From IMG/VR virus record IMGVR_UViG_3300034101_001444, positions 1 through 37,398 of that record: a stretch of DNA of 37,398 nucleotides. One strand, given 5' to 3'. A program made the position numbers and the translations under genes. The notes beneath the pieces are model-generated. The model was given only the letters and a program-made list of their open reading frames with translations, was not told the DNA's origin and ran no database searches. This DNA comes from a virus. Position 1 is the first letter of the stretch. Every line of letters starts with the position of its first letter. Below are positions 1 through 5,052 of the stretch, piece after piece.

Positions 1-119
1 GGGGAAGGCAAAAATGCTGCGGAAAACGATGTGCAATCATGCTCGCAGTTGAAGCGAGGAAGCGAACCCGCATTTCCGGGAATGGATTACGTCAGTCAGT
101 ACGGAAAGAAGAATCCTGA
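1..119 (+). CDS. HNH endonuclease C-terminus (5' partial)
   Basis: In the frame starting at base 3, the sequence encodes the last 38 residues of the same HNH protein found complete at 36452-36946, including the CCGKRC cysteine cluster, and stops at TGA 117-119. It is cut by the window edge. Because it lies wholly inside the 127-bp repeat, it cannot be told whether it is a second HNH gene or the same locus seen twice. Its last residues read the neighbouring PAFP gene out of frame. Confidence 0.6.
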   Translation, partial: GRQKCCGKRCAIMLAVEARKRTRISGNGLRQSVRKEES

Positions 120-127
120 AGGCATGA
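1..127. repeat. 127-bp exact repeat, left copy
   Basis: Bases 1-127 are identical to 36828-36954; the copies diverge at the next base (C at 128, G at 36955). The repeat holds the 3' end of an HNH endonuclease gene and the front of the PAFP/RDYFA gene that overlaps it. A length of exactly 127 at the very edge of the sequence equals a common largest de Bruijn k-mer, so the edge may be an assembly-graph branch rather than a biological end. Confidence 0.9.
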
Positions 128-300
128 CCCTGCGCGACTACTTCGCAGCGGCTGCCACTGAAAAAGACATTCAGGAGTTCATTCCTGCAACCAGAGGGGA
201 AGCCGCTGAGTTTCAACAACGACATGGATTCTCACCAAGTCGTCAGTGGGCGAGATATTGCCATGCCGACGCGATGCTCAAAGCGAGGGGGGACAAATGA
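1..300 (+). CDS. Small PAFP/RDYFA family protein (5' end uncertain)
   Basis: Member of a small phage family of unknown function, recognised by SEPAFPGMDY, then GMTLRDYFAAAA, and a C-terminal YCHADAMLKAR. The frame is open to the window edge. The first candidate start inside the window is GTG 31, giving 89 residues, but a start further left cannot be excluded. Compared with its relative at 36858-37082, the stretch between RDYFA and ADAMLKAR is replaced by an unrelated Gln/Glu-rich segment, so the two are mosaic. TGA 298-300 overlaps the ATG of the next gene (ATGA), the usual coupling in this array. Confidence 0.6.
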   Translation, partial: GEGKNAAENDVQSCSQLKRGSEPAFPGMDYVSQYGKKNPEGMTLRDYFAAAATEKDIQEFIPATRGEAAEFQQRHGFSPSRQWARYCHADAMLKARGDK

Positions 301-551
301 GCGATACACCGAGGACGGAAGCAGAGGTCAACAGACCGCATGGACCATTGGATGGTGTTGTGACTGTCGATGCCGACTTTGCTTGTATGTTAGAACGCGA
401 ACTCAACGCTGCTCAACAGCGCATCAAGCGGCTGGAGGAGGCGGGAAACAATCTGCTTTGGAATTTCTGCCCAGAGTACACATCTGATTTCACTGAATCT
501 CAGTCTGATGCTCTCAAGCAATGGAACAAAGCCAAGGAGGTGAAGCCGTGA
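297..551 (+). CDS. SDTPR coiled-coil cassette protein, copy 1
   Basis: 84 residues, unknown function. Begins MSDTPRTE, followed by a variable stretch (about residues 9-33), a heptad-like helix around LERELNAAQQRIKRLEEAG (about 34-52), an AGN turn and a tail ending QWNKAKEVKP. At least eight genes of this window share this plan. The ATG overlaps the preceding stop (ATGA). The AAGGAGG that would serve the next gene lies inside the codons for the KEVKP tail. I know the SDTPR family only as anonymous small phage proteins. A coiled-coil oligomer is a reasonable inference; no enzymatic motif is visible. Confidence 0.8.
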   Translation: MSDTPRTEAEVNRPHGPLDGVVTVDADFACMLERELNAAQQRIKRLEEAGNNLLWNFCPEYTSDFTESQSDALKQWNKAKEVKP

Positions 552-754
552 GAACCTCAACTGAAACACTAATCGCAGCCATGCACATATTGGCAACAGA
601 AATCCAATCCGAGGACGGAGCCGCTAATGCGGCAGTCGCGGAAGCAGGGGAGCGACTAGCGGAGCAGCATATGCGCATCGCCCAACTAGAGCAGGAGAAC
701 GACGCCATGCGAGCGGATCTGCTGCTGTGGGAGAATGGAGGGCCGTTGCCATGA
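548..754 (+). CDS. Small DGAANA-family helical protein, copy 1
   Basis: 68 residues from GTG 548, which overlaps the previous TGA (GTGA) and follows AAGGAGG at an 8-nt spacing. It contains AMHILATEIQSEDGAANAAVAEAGERL followed by a charged helix (EQHMRIAQLEQENDAMRADL), so it is probably all-helical with a short coiled coil. The gene at 4511-4756 carries the same L.ILSTEI.S.DGAANA..AEA.. block, so the window holds two divergent copies. Function unknown. Confidence 0.75.
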   Translation: MRTSTETLIAAMHILATEIQSEDGAANAAVAEAGERLAEQHMRIAQLEQENDAMRADLLLWENGGPLP

Positions 755-861
755 AGTATCCAAGCTACTGCTGCCAGAAGTGCGGAGAACTGATCGGTTG
801 GATCGGGCGATTCATGTTCCCGTTCTTGCACAAGTGTAGAAAGAAGGAGGCCAAGCTGTGA
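751..861 (+). CDS. 36-residue zinc-ribbon-like peptide
   Basis: Begins at ATG 751, which overlaps the preceding stop (ATGA), and ends at TGA 859-861. The peptide has CCQKCGELIGWIGR and then FLHKCRKKEAKL: a C-x2-C knuckle and a second His/Cys pair about 19 residues later, as in small zinc-binding phage peptides. Its C-terminus KKEAKL is encoded by AAGAAGGAGGCCAAGCTG, which is also the ribosome-binding site for the next gene. Function unknown. Confidence 0.75.
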   Translation: MKYPSYCCQKCGELIGWIGRFMFPFLHKCRKKEAKL

Positions 862-1055
862 GCATCACAATCAAATCGTGGATCGTGCCAGCACTCATCA
901 CCGTAATCCTGCTGTGCATCATGTTCAGGCCATACCGTTCCAGCGGGCAGTATGACTTTGGACAGATCTTCCGGCTGTTTTGGCTGATACCGATCGGAGC
1001 CGTTTGGATAATTTATATGGGAATTCTTTTAATTATTAAGGAGGCAAAGCCGTGA
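858..1055 (+). CDS. Small membrane protein, two predicted helices
   Basis: 65 residues from GTG 858, GTGA-coupled to the gene before it. There are two hydrophobic stretches, about residues 8-23 (IVPALITVILLCIMF) and 40-60 (FWLIPIGAVWIIYMGILLII), joined by a polar loop with RPYRSSGQYDFG. The tail is KEAKP, again the Shine-Dalgarno tail of the array. It could be an inner-membrane peptide. Holin activity is possible from size and topology alone, but the position far from the lysis genes does not favour it. Confidence 0.75.
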   Translation: MSITIKSWIVPALITVILLCIMFRPYRSSGQYDFGQIFRLFWLIPIGAVWIIYMGILLIIKEAKP

Positions 1056-1237
1056 AAGAGTTTTATGAATCAGTAGTCTACGGATTTTTCATTGGGTTTT
1101 TTATTCTTATAGGTTTTCTGTGCGGTGTACATCTTGGCAAGAACAGCATTAAAAAAGAAGCCGTAGAATATAATCATGCCGCATGGGTTGTGTCTGTAGA
1201 TGGGAAAACTACGTTCAAATGGAAGGAGGCGAAATGA
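1052..1237 (+). CDS. One-helix membrane protein with GKTxFKWKE tail, copy 1
   Basis: 61 residues from GTG 1052 (GTGA overlap). A hydrophobic segment at about residues 7-27 (VVYGFFIGFFILIGFLCGVHLG) is followed by KKEAVEYNHAAWVVSVDGKTTFKWKEAK. The gene at 1918-2106 has the same plan (membrane helix, KEEAVKKGHAELAV, GKTQFKWKE), so they are paralogues. The soluble tail with HA.wvv...GkTtFkWk is familiar from many phage small proteins of unknown role. The WKEAK codons carry GGAAGGAGG for the next ATG. Confidence 0.78.
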   Translation: MKEFYESVVYGFFIGFFILIGFLCGVHLGKNSIKKEAVEYNHAAWVVSVDGKTTFKWKEAK

Positions 1238-1503
1238 GCGATACACCGAGGATGGACTCCGCAGCAGGACACGCTCGCGGAATCGTTGATGCTGCGATTC
1301 TTGCCGAAGGCATAAAGCTGGAACGCGAACTCAACCGAGCGTGTGAGATGTACAGGAAACTTGATATTCACACACTCAATCTGGTTGATCGGATCAGTCG
1401 CTTGGAGAAGGCGGGTGATGCGATGGAACGACTCCTACCAGATGGCAGTATCTGCGACAAAGTAGCAAATCTGTGGCGCAAAGCCAAGGAGGCAAAGCTG
1501 TGA
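1234..1503 (+). CDS. SDTPR coiled-coil cassette protein, copy 2
   Basis: 89 residues. Opens MSDTPRMDSAAG; ERELN at about residue 31 is followed by a longer spacer than in its relatives, then the second helix DRISRLEKAGDAMERLL and the ending LWRKAKEAKL. The start sits eight bases after GGAAGGAGG and overlaps the preceding TGA. Its first 20 bases match those of the 297-551 gene almost exactly (ATGAGCGATACACCGAGGA), pointing to short-homology exchange between cassettes. Function unknown. Confidence 0.8.
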   Translation: MSDTPRMDSAAGHARGIVDAAILAEGIKLERELNRACEMYRKLDIHTLNLVDRISRLEKAGDAMERLLPDGSICDKVANLWRKAKEAKL

Positions 1504-1697
1504 AGTATAAACCACCTCAGCCGCAGTCGTATTCCGCCGAGACTGCCGCGTTGATAACTCAACTCAAAGACCGCATCAAAAAACTAGAGGACCGCATCAA
1601 GCGGCTGGAGGAAGCGGGGGATGCGCTAGCCAATACCCAGACCTACGACCTTTTGGAAACCGTAAACTGGCGCAAAGCCAAGGAGGCCAAGCCGTGA
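1500..1697 (+). CDS. Coiled-coil cassette protein without SDTPR head
   Basis: 65 residues from GTG 1500 (GTGA overlap). The head is replaced by a proline/glutamine-rich stretch (YKPPQPQSYSAETAAL), then an internally repeated helix, LKDRIKKLEDRIKRLEEAGDAL, and a tail NWRKAKEAKP. The last 108 bases are identical, bar one base, to the end of the gene at 2103-2366, so head and tail modules have been shuffled. Function unknown. Confidence 0.78.
   Translation: MKYKPPQPQSYSAETAALITQLKDRIKKLEDRIKRLEEAGDALANTQTYDLLETVNWRKAKEAKP
1590..1697 (+). repeat. 108-bp near-identical repeat, copy A
   Basis: Matches 2259-2366 base for base except A1613 versus G2282. It encodes DRIKRLEEAGDALANTQTYD and the rest of the tail to KAKEAKP plus stop. 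The match ends exactly at the stop codon, after which the two sequences are unrelated. Confidence 0.9.
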
Positions 1698-1921
1698 GTG
1701 ATACCCCGAGGATGGACCTTGCGCTTCGTAAGGCACAGGAAGATTGCACTGAATCATATCTATTAACTGAAGGCCTGAAACTAGAACGCGAACTCAACGC
1801 GGCCAATGAGCGCATCAAGCGGTTGGTTCAAGCTGGCGACTGCTTATTGAGCCATAGAAACAGTACCGATTATCACGAAAAAGTTAGAGAGTGGGATAAA
1901 GCGAAGAAGGACAAACCATGA
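1694..1921 (+). CDS. SDTPR coiled-coil cassette protein, copy 3
   Basis: 75 residues from GTG 1694, GTGA-coupled. Starts (M)SDTPRMDLALRKA; the helix runs KLERELNAANERIKRLVQAGD; the tail ends EWDKAKKDKP. The DNA for ERELNAA (GAACGCGAACTCAACGCGGCCAA) recurs in the copy at 37079-37300. Here the tail Shine-Dalgarno is AAGAAGGA, weaker than elsewhere. Unknown function; a coiled-coil oligomerisation role is inferred only. Confidence 0.8.
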   Translation: MSDTPRMDLALRKAQEDCTESYLLTEGLKLERELNAANERIKRLVQAGDCLLSHRNSTDYHEKVREWDKAKKDKP

Positions 1922-2106
1922 GCAGTTTTTTGAAACAGCACTTGTATCGAATAGTCGAATCAACACTTTTCTTCTTGGGCATTCTTTTTGGAGCTTACTT
2001 GGGTGAATCTGGAATGAAAGAAGAAGCCGTGAAGAAGGGCCATGCTGAATTGGCGGTCGATTGCGCTGGCAAAACTCAATTCAAATGGAAGGAGGTCAAG
2101 CCGTGA
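1918..2106 (+). CDS. One-helix membrane protein with GKTxFKWKE tail, copy 2
   Basis: 62 residues from ATG 1918, ATGA-coupled. The membrane segment is at about residues 11-29 (VESTLFFLGILFGAYLG), then KEEAVKKGHAELAVDCAGKTQFKWKEVKP. It is the paralogue of 1052-1237: the soluble tail is well conserved while the helix differs. The next gene starts at a GTG overlapping its stop and uses the GGAAGGAGG that encodes WKEV. Confidence 0.78.
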   Translation: MSSFLKQHLYRIVESTLFFLGILFGAYLGESGMKEEAVKKGHAELAVDCAGKTQFKWKEVKP

Positions 2107-2366
2107 GCGGAGTAAATATATCCATTTGTGATGGCAAGTATACTGTCATTCAAGCACCAACTGGCACAACCCGCGTCCTTCGCTATGGCGAGGAGTGGCG
2201 AGATGTCACTGGAGACAATGTGATTGGAGGTCTTGCGTGGGAGCTTCAAGAGGCGCGTGACCGCATCAAGCGGCTGGAGGAGGCGGGGGATGCGCTAGCC
2301 AATACCCAGACCTACGACCTTTTGGAAACCGTAAACTGGCGCAAAGCCAAGGAGGCCAAGCCGTGA
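2103..2366 (+). CDS. Cassette protein: beta-type head fused to coiled-coil tail
   Basis: 87 residues from GTG 2103. Residues 1-50 look like a small beta domain (VNISICDGKYTVIQAPTG, RVLRYGEEWRDV) unlike any other head in the array. From about residue 52 the protein is the common helix DRIKRLEEAGDAL and tail. Its final 108 bases duplicate those at 1590-1697 with one mismatch, so this is the clearest chimeric member. Function unknown. Confidence 0.78.
   Translation: MSGVNISICDGKYTVIQAPTGTTRVLRYGEEWRDVTGDNVIGGLAWELQEARDRIKRLEEAGDALANTQTYDLLETVNWRKAKEAKP
2259..2366 (+). repeat. 108-bp near-identical repeat, copy B
   Basis: Second copy of the tail module at 1590-1697, one mismatch, ending at the stop codon. 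Confidence 0.9.
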
Positions 2367-2617
2367 ACTGTCCATACTGCCATTCACCAAAGCGAACAGA
2401 GACGACCTATGAGTGCTGGAGACGCACTGATATGGACGAGTTTCAGCGGCCTGAGAAGTGTCTGCGTAACGAGATTGGATTGCTCAACGACCACATCAAG
2501 CTACTCAAGAGTTCTGGTAACGAGCTACTTGAGTGGCTGAAGGACGGTACTGTTTCCGACTCAAACTATCGTTTGCTTGCCAACGCATGGCAGCGAGCAA
2601 AGGAGAACAAGAGATGA
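2363..2617 (+). CDS. Cassette protein: zinc-knuckle head, helical tail
   Basis: 84 residues from GTG 2363 (GTGA). The head NCPYCHSPKRTETTYECW has CPYC and a later cysteine, a likely incomplete zinc knuckle. The rest follows the family plan in diverged form: NEIGLLNDHIKLLKSSGNELLEWL and ending AWQRAKENKR. The Shine-Dalgarno of the following ATG is the AAAGGAG in the KEN codons. Function unknown. Confidence 0.76.
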   Translation: MNCPYCHSPKRTETTYECWRRTDMDEFQRPEKCLRNEIGLLNDHIKLLKSSGNELLEWLKDGTVSDSNYRLLANAWQRAKENKR

Positions 2618-2910
2618 ACCCTCAATACGAAGCGCACGAACGCTTGTGCAAATCAATCGGAGACATGGCGAAGGAGAACGAAGATCTTAAGCAGCACGTC
2701 ACCGAACTCGAAAACCGTCTCCGCGCTTTGTGGGACAAGCTCGAAGGGGAGAGGAAGTTCTACGATCAGCGCATCCGAGAACTCGAAATAGCTGGCAACG
2801 CAATGTACACATTTATCAACCCTCCATCTCCGAGCATGAGGACCATCCGAATGGACAACCTGTTGCAAGGATGGGACGACGCTAAGATTGGGAAGGAGGT
2901 GAGGCCGTGA
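2614..2910 (+). CDS. Long coiled-coil cassette protein
   Basis: 98 residues from ATG 2614. Nearly the whole first two thirds is a heptad-rich helix (MAKENEDLKQHVTELENRL, then DQRIRELEIAGNAM). The AGN turn and a W..AK tail (GWDDAKIGKEVRP) mark it as a distant cassette member. It has no SDTPR head. Stop overlaps the next GTG. Function unknown. Confidence 0.76.
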   Translation: MNPQYEAHERLCKSIGDMAKENEDLKQHVTELENRLRALWDKLEGERKFYDQRIRELEIAGNAMYTFINPPSPSMRTIRMDNLLQGWDDAKIGKEVRP

Positions 2911-3122
2911 GCCATCTTGTTAACGCCAACAAAAAGGTCGTCAGCAAAACACCGCGCACAGACCGTCAGCCATACATCACGGCGGGATTCAATCAGTTCG
3001 TGAAGATCGGTTTCGCAAGACAACTGGAGCGGCAACTGGCTGGTGCGAACGAGAAGATAAAGAGGCTGGAACTACAGATCGACGAGCTTGGTGATCTGGT
3101 GAAATGGTTGGAGGGACGATGA
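2907..3122 (+). CDS. Cassette relative with internal SKTPRTD motif, no tail
   Basis: 71 residues from GTG 2907. Carries SKTPRTDRQ at about residue 13 rather than at the start, then ARQLERQLAGANEKIKRLEL and ends after DLVKWLEGR, so it lacks the AG[D/N] and W..AK tail. The Shine-Dalgarno for the next gene is GGAGGG inside WLEGR. Probably a degenerate or shortened member of the coiled-coil family. Confidence 0.72.
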   Translation: MSHLVNANKKVVSKTPRTDRQPYITAGFNQFVKIGFARQLERQLAGANEKIKRLELQIDELGDLVKWLEGR

Positions 3123-3337
3123 ACATCCCAATCGGACCAGCCGCATTCGTGTTCCGTCACAAGCGAACCGGCCAGATTGTCGTCGTACCCAACGAGCGAT
3201 GGCATGAGTTGTACGACAAGAAGGACGACTGGGAACACACGACCAGCCTGAACGCTTGCGGTGCTTTGCAGTACATGATCGACGCCAAACCGGCTGAGAG
3301 AAACCGATACATCAAGTCACTTACGGAACAGCCATGA
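3119..3337 (+). CDS. Small hypothetical protein
   Basis: 72 residues from ATG 3119, ATGA-coupled. Begins MNIPIGPAAFVFRHKRTGQI with VVVPNERWHELYDKKDDWE and ALQYMIDA. It looks like a compact alpha/beta protein; I do not recognise the family. It does not share the coiled-coil cassette plan. Its stop overlaps the ATG of the next SDTPR gene. Confidence 0.7.
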   Translation: MNIPIGPAAFVFRHKRTGQIVVVPNERWHELYDKKDDWEHTTSLNACGALQYMIDAKPAERNRYIKSLTEQP

Positions 3338-3615
3338 GCGATACCCCACGCACCGATGCCTACGTCGAGTTCTGGCTCAAAGATCGCCTCGCGCTCTGGC
3401 CCGACTTCGCTCGAAACCTGGAGCGTGAAATCAACCAACTGAAAAATGAGTACACTGGCAAGATTCGGATTGACCAAGGAGGCAATGGAGCGGATGGTGG
3501 GCGTCGTCAAGCCGTTCAAAGATCCGAGCCCTCGGATCGAGAGGCGGTGGCTGGCGATCCCGGACGAGATCAAGACCGCCATCCTCAAGGAGCATCACAC
3601 CTACACGCTCCGTGA
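3334..3615 (+). CDS. SDTPR cassette protein, copy 4, 3' end overwritten
   Basis: 93 codons. Residues 1-38 are a normal SDTPR head and helix (MSDTPRTDAYVEFWL, FARNLEREINQLKNE). After about residue 45 the reading is low-complexity (GGNGADGGRRQ, DRHPQGASHLHAP) and overlaps a helix-turn-helix gene in another frame that looks far more protein-like. The usual AG[D/N]..W..AK tail is missing. I infer a deletion joined the front of a cassette to the neighbouring gene. The product may still be made with a nonsense tail. Confidence 0.6.
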   Translation: MSDTPRTDAYVEFWLKDRLALWPDFARNLEREINQLKNEYTGKIRIDQGGNGADGGRRQAVQRSEPSDREAVAGDPGRDQDRHPQGASHLHAP

Positions 3616-3703
3616 ATTGTCGGCCAAATATAAGATCTCGATTTCATGCGTATGGTACATTCGCAAGAACAGCAAAACCAAAACCAAAACAAAGAAACGA
3701 TAG
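3446..3703 (+). CDS. Small helix-turn-helix protein
   Basis: Up to 85 residues. The last 45 residues, IPDEIKTAILKEHHTYTLRE then LSAKYKISISCVWYIRKNSK, resemble a Trp-repressor/resolvase-like HTH: a helix that loads onto DNA, L..KY.IS turn, then recognition helix, with a Lys/Thr-rich end. The start is uncertain: ATG 3446 has no Shine-Dalgarno, while ATG 3494 lies 11 bases after AAGGAGG (3476-3482) and ATG 3485 only two. Overlaps 3334-3615 in another frame. Likely a DNA-binding regulator of the early region. Confidence 0.65.
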   Translation: MSTLARFGLTKEAMERMVGVVKPFKDPSPRIERRWLAIPDEIKTAILKEHHTYTLRELSAKYKISISCVWYIRKNSKTKTKTKKR

Positions 3704-3843
3704 AGGAACTACAACGATGGAAACAGTTATGTCACGAGTTAGCCGCTTGCTTGGGCTGCGGCTGCACAGTTCAGACCGGTCTGTGCGTGCAGTGCCACAA
3801 AGCGAACAAACGCTACCGAGCAACCCAACTCCCGCTCCGGTAG
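3646..3843 (+). CDS. Nested zinc-ribbon protein
   Basis: 65 residues, or 63 from the second ATG at 3652. A Gln/Asn-rich front is followed by ELQRWKQLCHELAACLGCGC and TVQTGLCVQCHKANKRYR, a convincing C-x2-C-x(n)-C-x2-C zinc ribbon. It overlaps the end of the HTH gene at 3446-3703 and the front of the HTH gene at 3717-4250, each in a different frame. The cysteine pattern is too regular to be chance, so I favour a real nested gene. Function unknown. Confidence 0.6.
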   Translation: MRMVHSQEQQNQNQNKETIEELQRWKQLCHELAACLGCGCTVQTGLCVQCHKANKRYRATQLPLR

Positions 3844-4250
3844 TCACAGCACCCACGAAGAAGAAACGTAAACCAAAAGTGAAACTAACAGAATCAATCG
3901 AGAAGGTCACCGAACTCCGTAAGCAAGGTCTCACCTACCAAGTCATCGGTGATACCCTCAAGATGTCCAAGCAACGCGTTCATCAGGTCCTCAAAGCTCA
4001 CAATAGGCAGGAGGAATCCAAGAACCTGTGGACCAACGGACTCAGCGTTCGCAATACCAAGCTGATGACTCAGCTCAAGGTCAACAACCCCGTGACACTC
4101 ATCACAATGATCAAGTCCGGGGACGTTCGACCGTTCAAGTACAAGAACTTCGGTCTGCGAAGTTACCACGATCTCTGTGCGTGGGCTGGGATTCAGCCAA
4201 TCGAATTCCGTAAAATCAAAACCTGTCCGCACTGCAACAAGTTAATATGA
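3717..4250 (+). CDS. HTH protein with C-terminal zinc knuckle
   Basis: 177 residues from ATG 3717, which has GAGGA ten bases upstream. The first 45 residues overlap the zinc-ribbon frame and look unstructured; then comes a Lys-rich linker (KKKRKPKVKL) and an HTH, ELRKQGLTYQVIGDTLKMSK with QRVHQVL, of the sigma-factor region 4/resolvase type. A second helical domain follows, and the end is KTCPHCNKLI, half a zinc knuckle. GTG 3879 is an alternative start that avoids the overlap. Probable DNA-binding regulator. Confidence 0.65.
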   Translation: METVMSRVSRLLGLRLHSSDRSVRAVPQSEQTLPSNPTPAPVVTAPTKKKRKPKVKLTESIEKVTELRKQGLTYQVIGDTLKMSKQRVHQVLKAHNRQEESKNLWTNGLSVRNTKLMTQLKVNNPVTLITMIKSGDVRPFKYKNFGLRSYHDLCAWAGIQPIEFRKIKTCPHCNKLI

Positions 4251-4507
4251 CCAGACATTCGTTTCCATTAGTGGAATCGATCAAGGTGGTCCGTCTCTCC
4301 GAGGGGCGGACCATCCGCGTTTTAAGGGATCGAACCAAAGACAACCTCAAGGTCATCCACGGAGATGGAGACATCCACCTCACCTGCGTAGCACAAGCCC
4401 ATGACCCCATCGAGATGCTGAAGACACTGGCCAAGCTGGAAGACGTTCGGTCAGTGGAACTCACCGATGCAAAGGGAAATGGAATCATCATCCACAAACA
4501 AATCTGA
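4247..4507 (+). CDS. Small hypothetical protein
   Basis: 86 residues, ATGA-coupled to the HTH gene. Beta-rich pattern (IKVVRLSEGRTIRVLRD, LKVIHGDGDIHLTCVA) with a short helix EMLKTLAKLEDVRSVEL. I do not recognise it. Its place between a DNA-binding gene and the DGAANA gene suggests it belongs to the same early operon. Confidence 0.7.
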   Translation: MTRHSFPLVESIKVVRLSEGRTIRVLRDRTKDNLKVIHGDGDIHLTCVAQAHDPIEMLKTLAKLEDVRSVELTDAKGNGIIIHKQI

Positions 4508-4510
4508 TCC

Positions 4511-4756
4511 ATGCACAAGTCCTCAACACACGACATCGTTAACGCACTCAACATCCTTTCCACCGAGATCTGCTCCGTCGATGGAGCAGCCAACGCTCTA
4601 TGCGCCGAGGCGTCAGCTCGCATCCTGGAACTCGTCACCATCACAAAGGATCTGACAGCACACATCGTTTCCAATCCGGTGCATCACCCAAAGTGTAACG
4701 CCGCAACCAAAGGCAACTATTGCAACTGTATGTTGGCCAAACTATCGCACCCATGA
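4511..4756 (+). CDS. Small DGAANA-family protein, copy 2, with Cys/His tail
   Basis: 81 residues. The front, VNALNILSTEICSVDGAANA followed by LCAEASARILEL, is the same block as in 548-754. The back half differs: HHPKCNAATKGNYCNC, a possible metal-binding His/Cys cluster, replaces the coiled coil of the first copy. Starts four bases after the previous stop and overlaps the next ATG (ATGA). Function unknown. Confidence 0.74.
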   Translation: MHKSSTHDIVNALNILSTEICSVDGAANALCAEASARILELVTITKDLTAHIVSNPVHHPKCNAATKGNYCNCMLAKLSHP

Positions 4757-5052
4757 AGACTCCACGACACGAGCAGCCTTGGTACGAAGCACGGTTGGAA
4801 AACAACAAGAAGCCGTCCAAGATCACCGAAGAAGAACGAACCATACTCACCGAGGAGAATCGCAAGCTCATCGAGGATGCGCCACGGATCATCTCGTGGG
4901 GAGTCGCCAACGGATGGATCGCTTATCCAATAAAGGAACAACGTAAATGGAAGATGCAAGAACTTGGTTCGTCAACCGAACCAACCCAGCAATCATCGTC
5001 GAACTCATCGGATGCGCTCAGTACCGTCTGGCCGAACTCCGAACTCCAGTAG
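4753..5052 (+). CDS. Small hypothetical protein
   Basis: 99 residues from ATG 4753 (ATGA). The first two thirds (HEQPWYEARLENNKKPSKIT, then EEERTILTEENRKLIEDAPR) looks like a charged helical protein with a W-containing segment IISWGVANGWIAYP. The Ser/Gln-rich last 30 residues overlap the better-looking gene at 4947-5135 in another frame and may be read-through. Function unknown. Confidence 0.62.
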   Translation: MKTPRHEQPWYEARLENNKKPSKITEEERTILTEENRKLIEDAPRIISWGVANGWIAYPIKEQRKWKMQELGSSTEPTQQSSSNSSDALSTVWPNSELQ

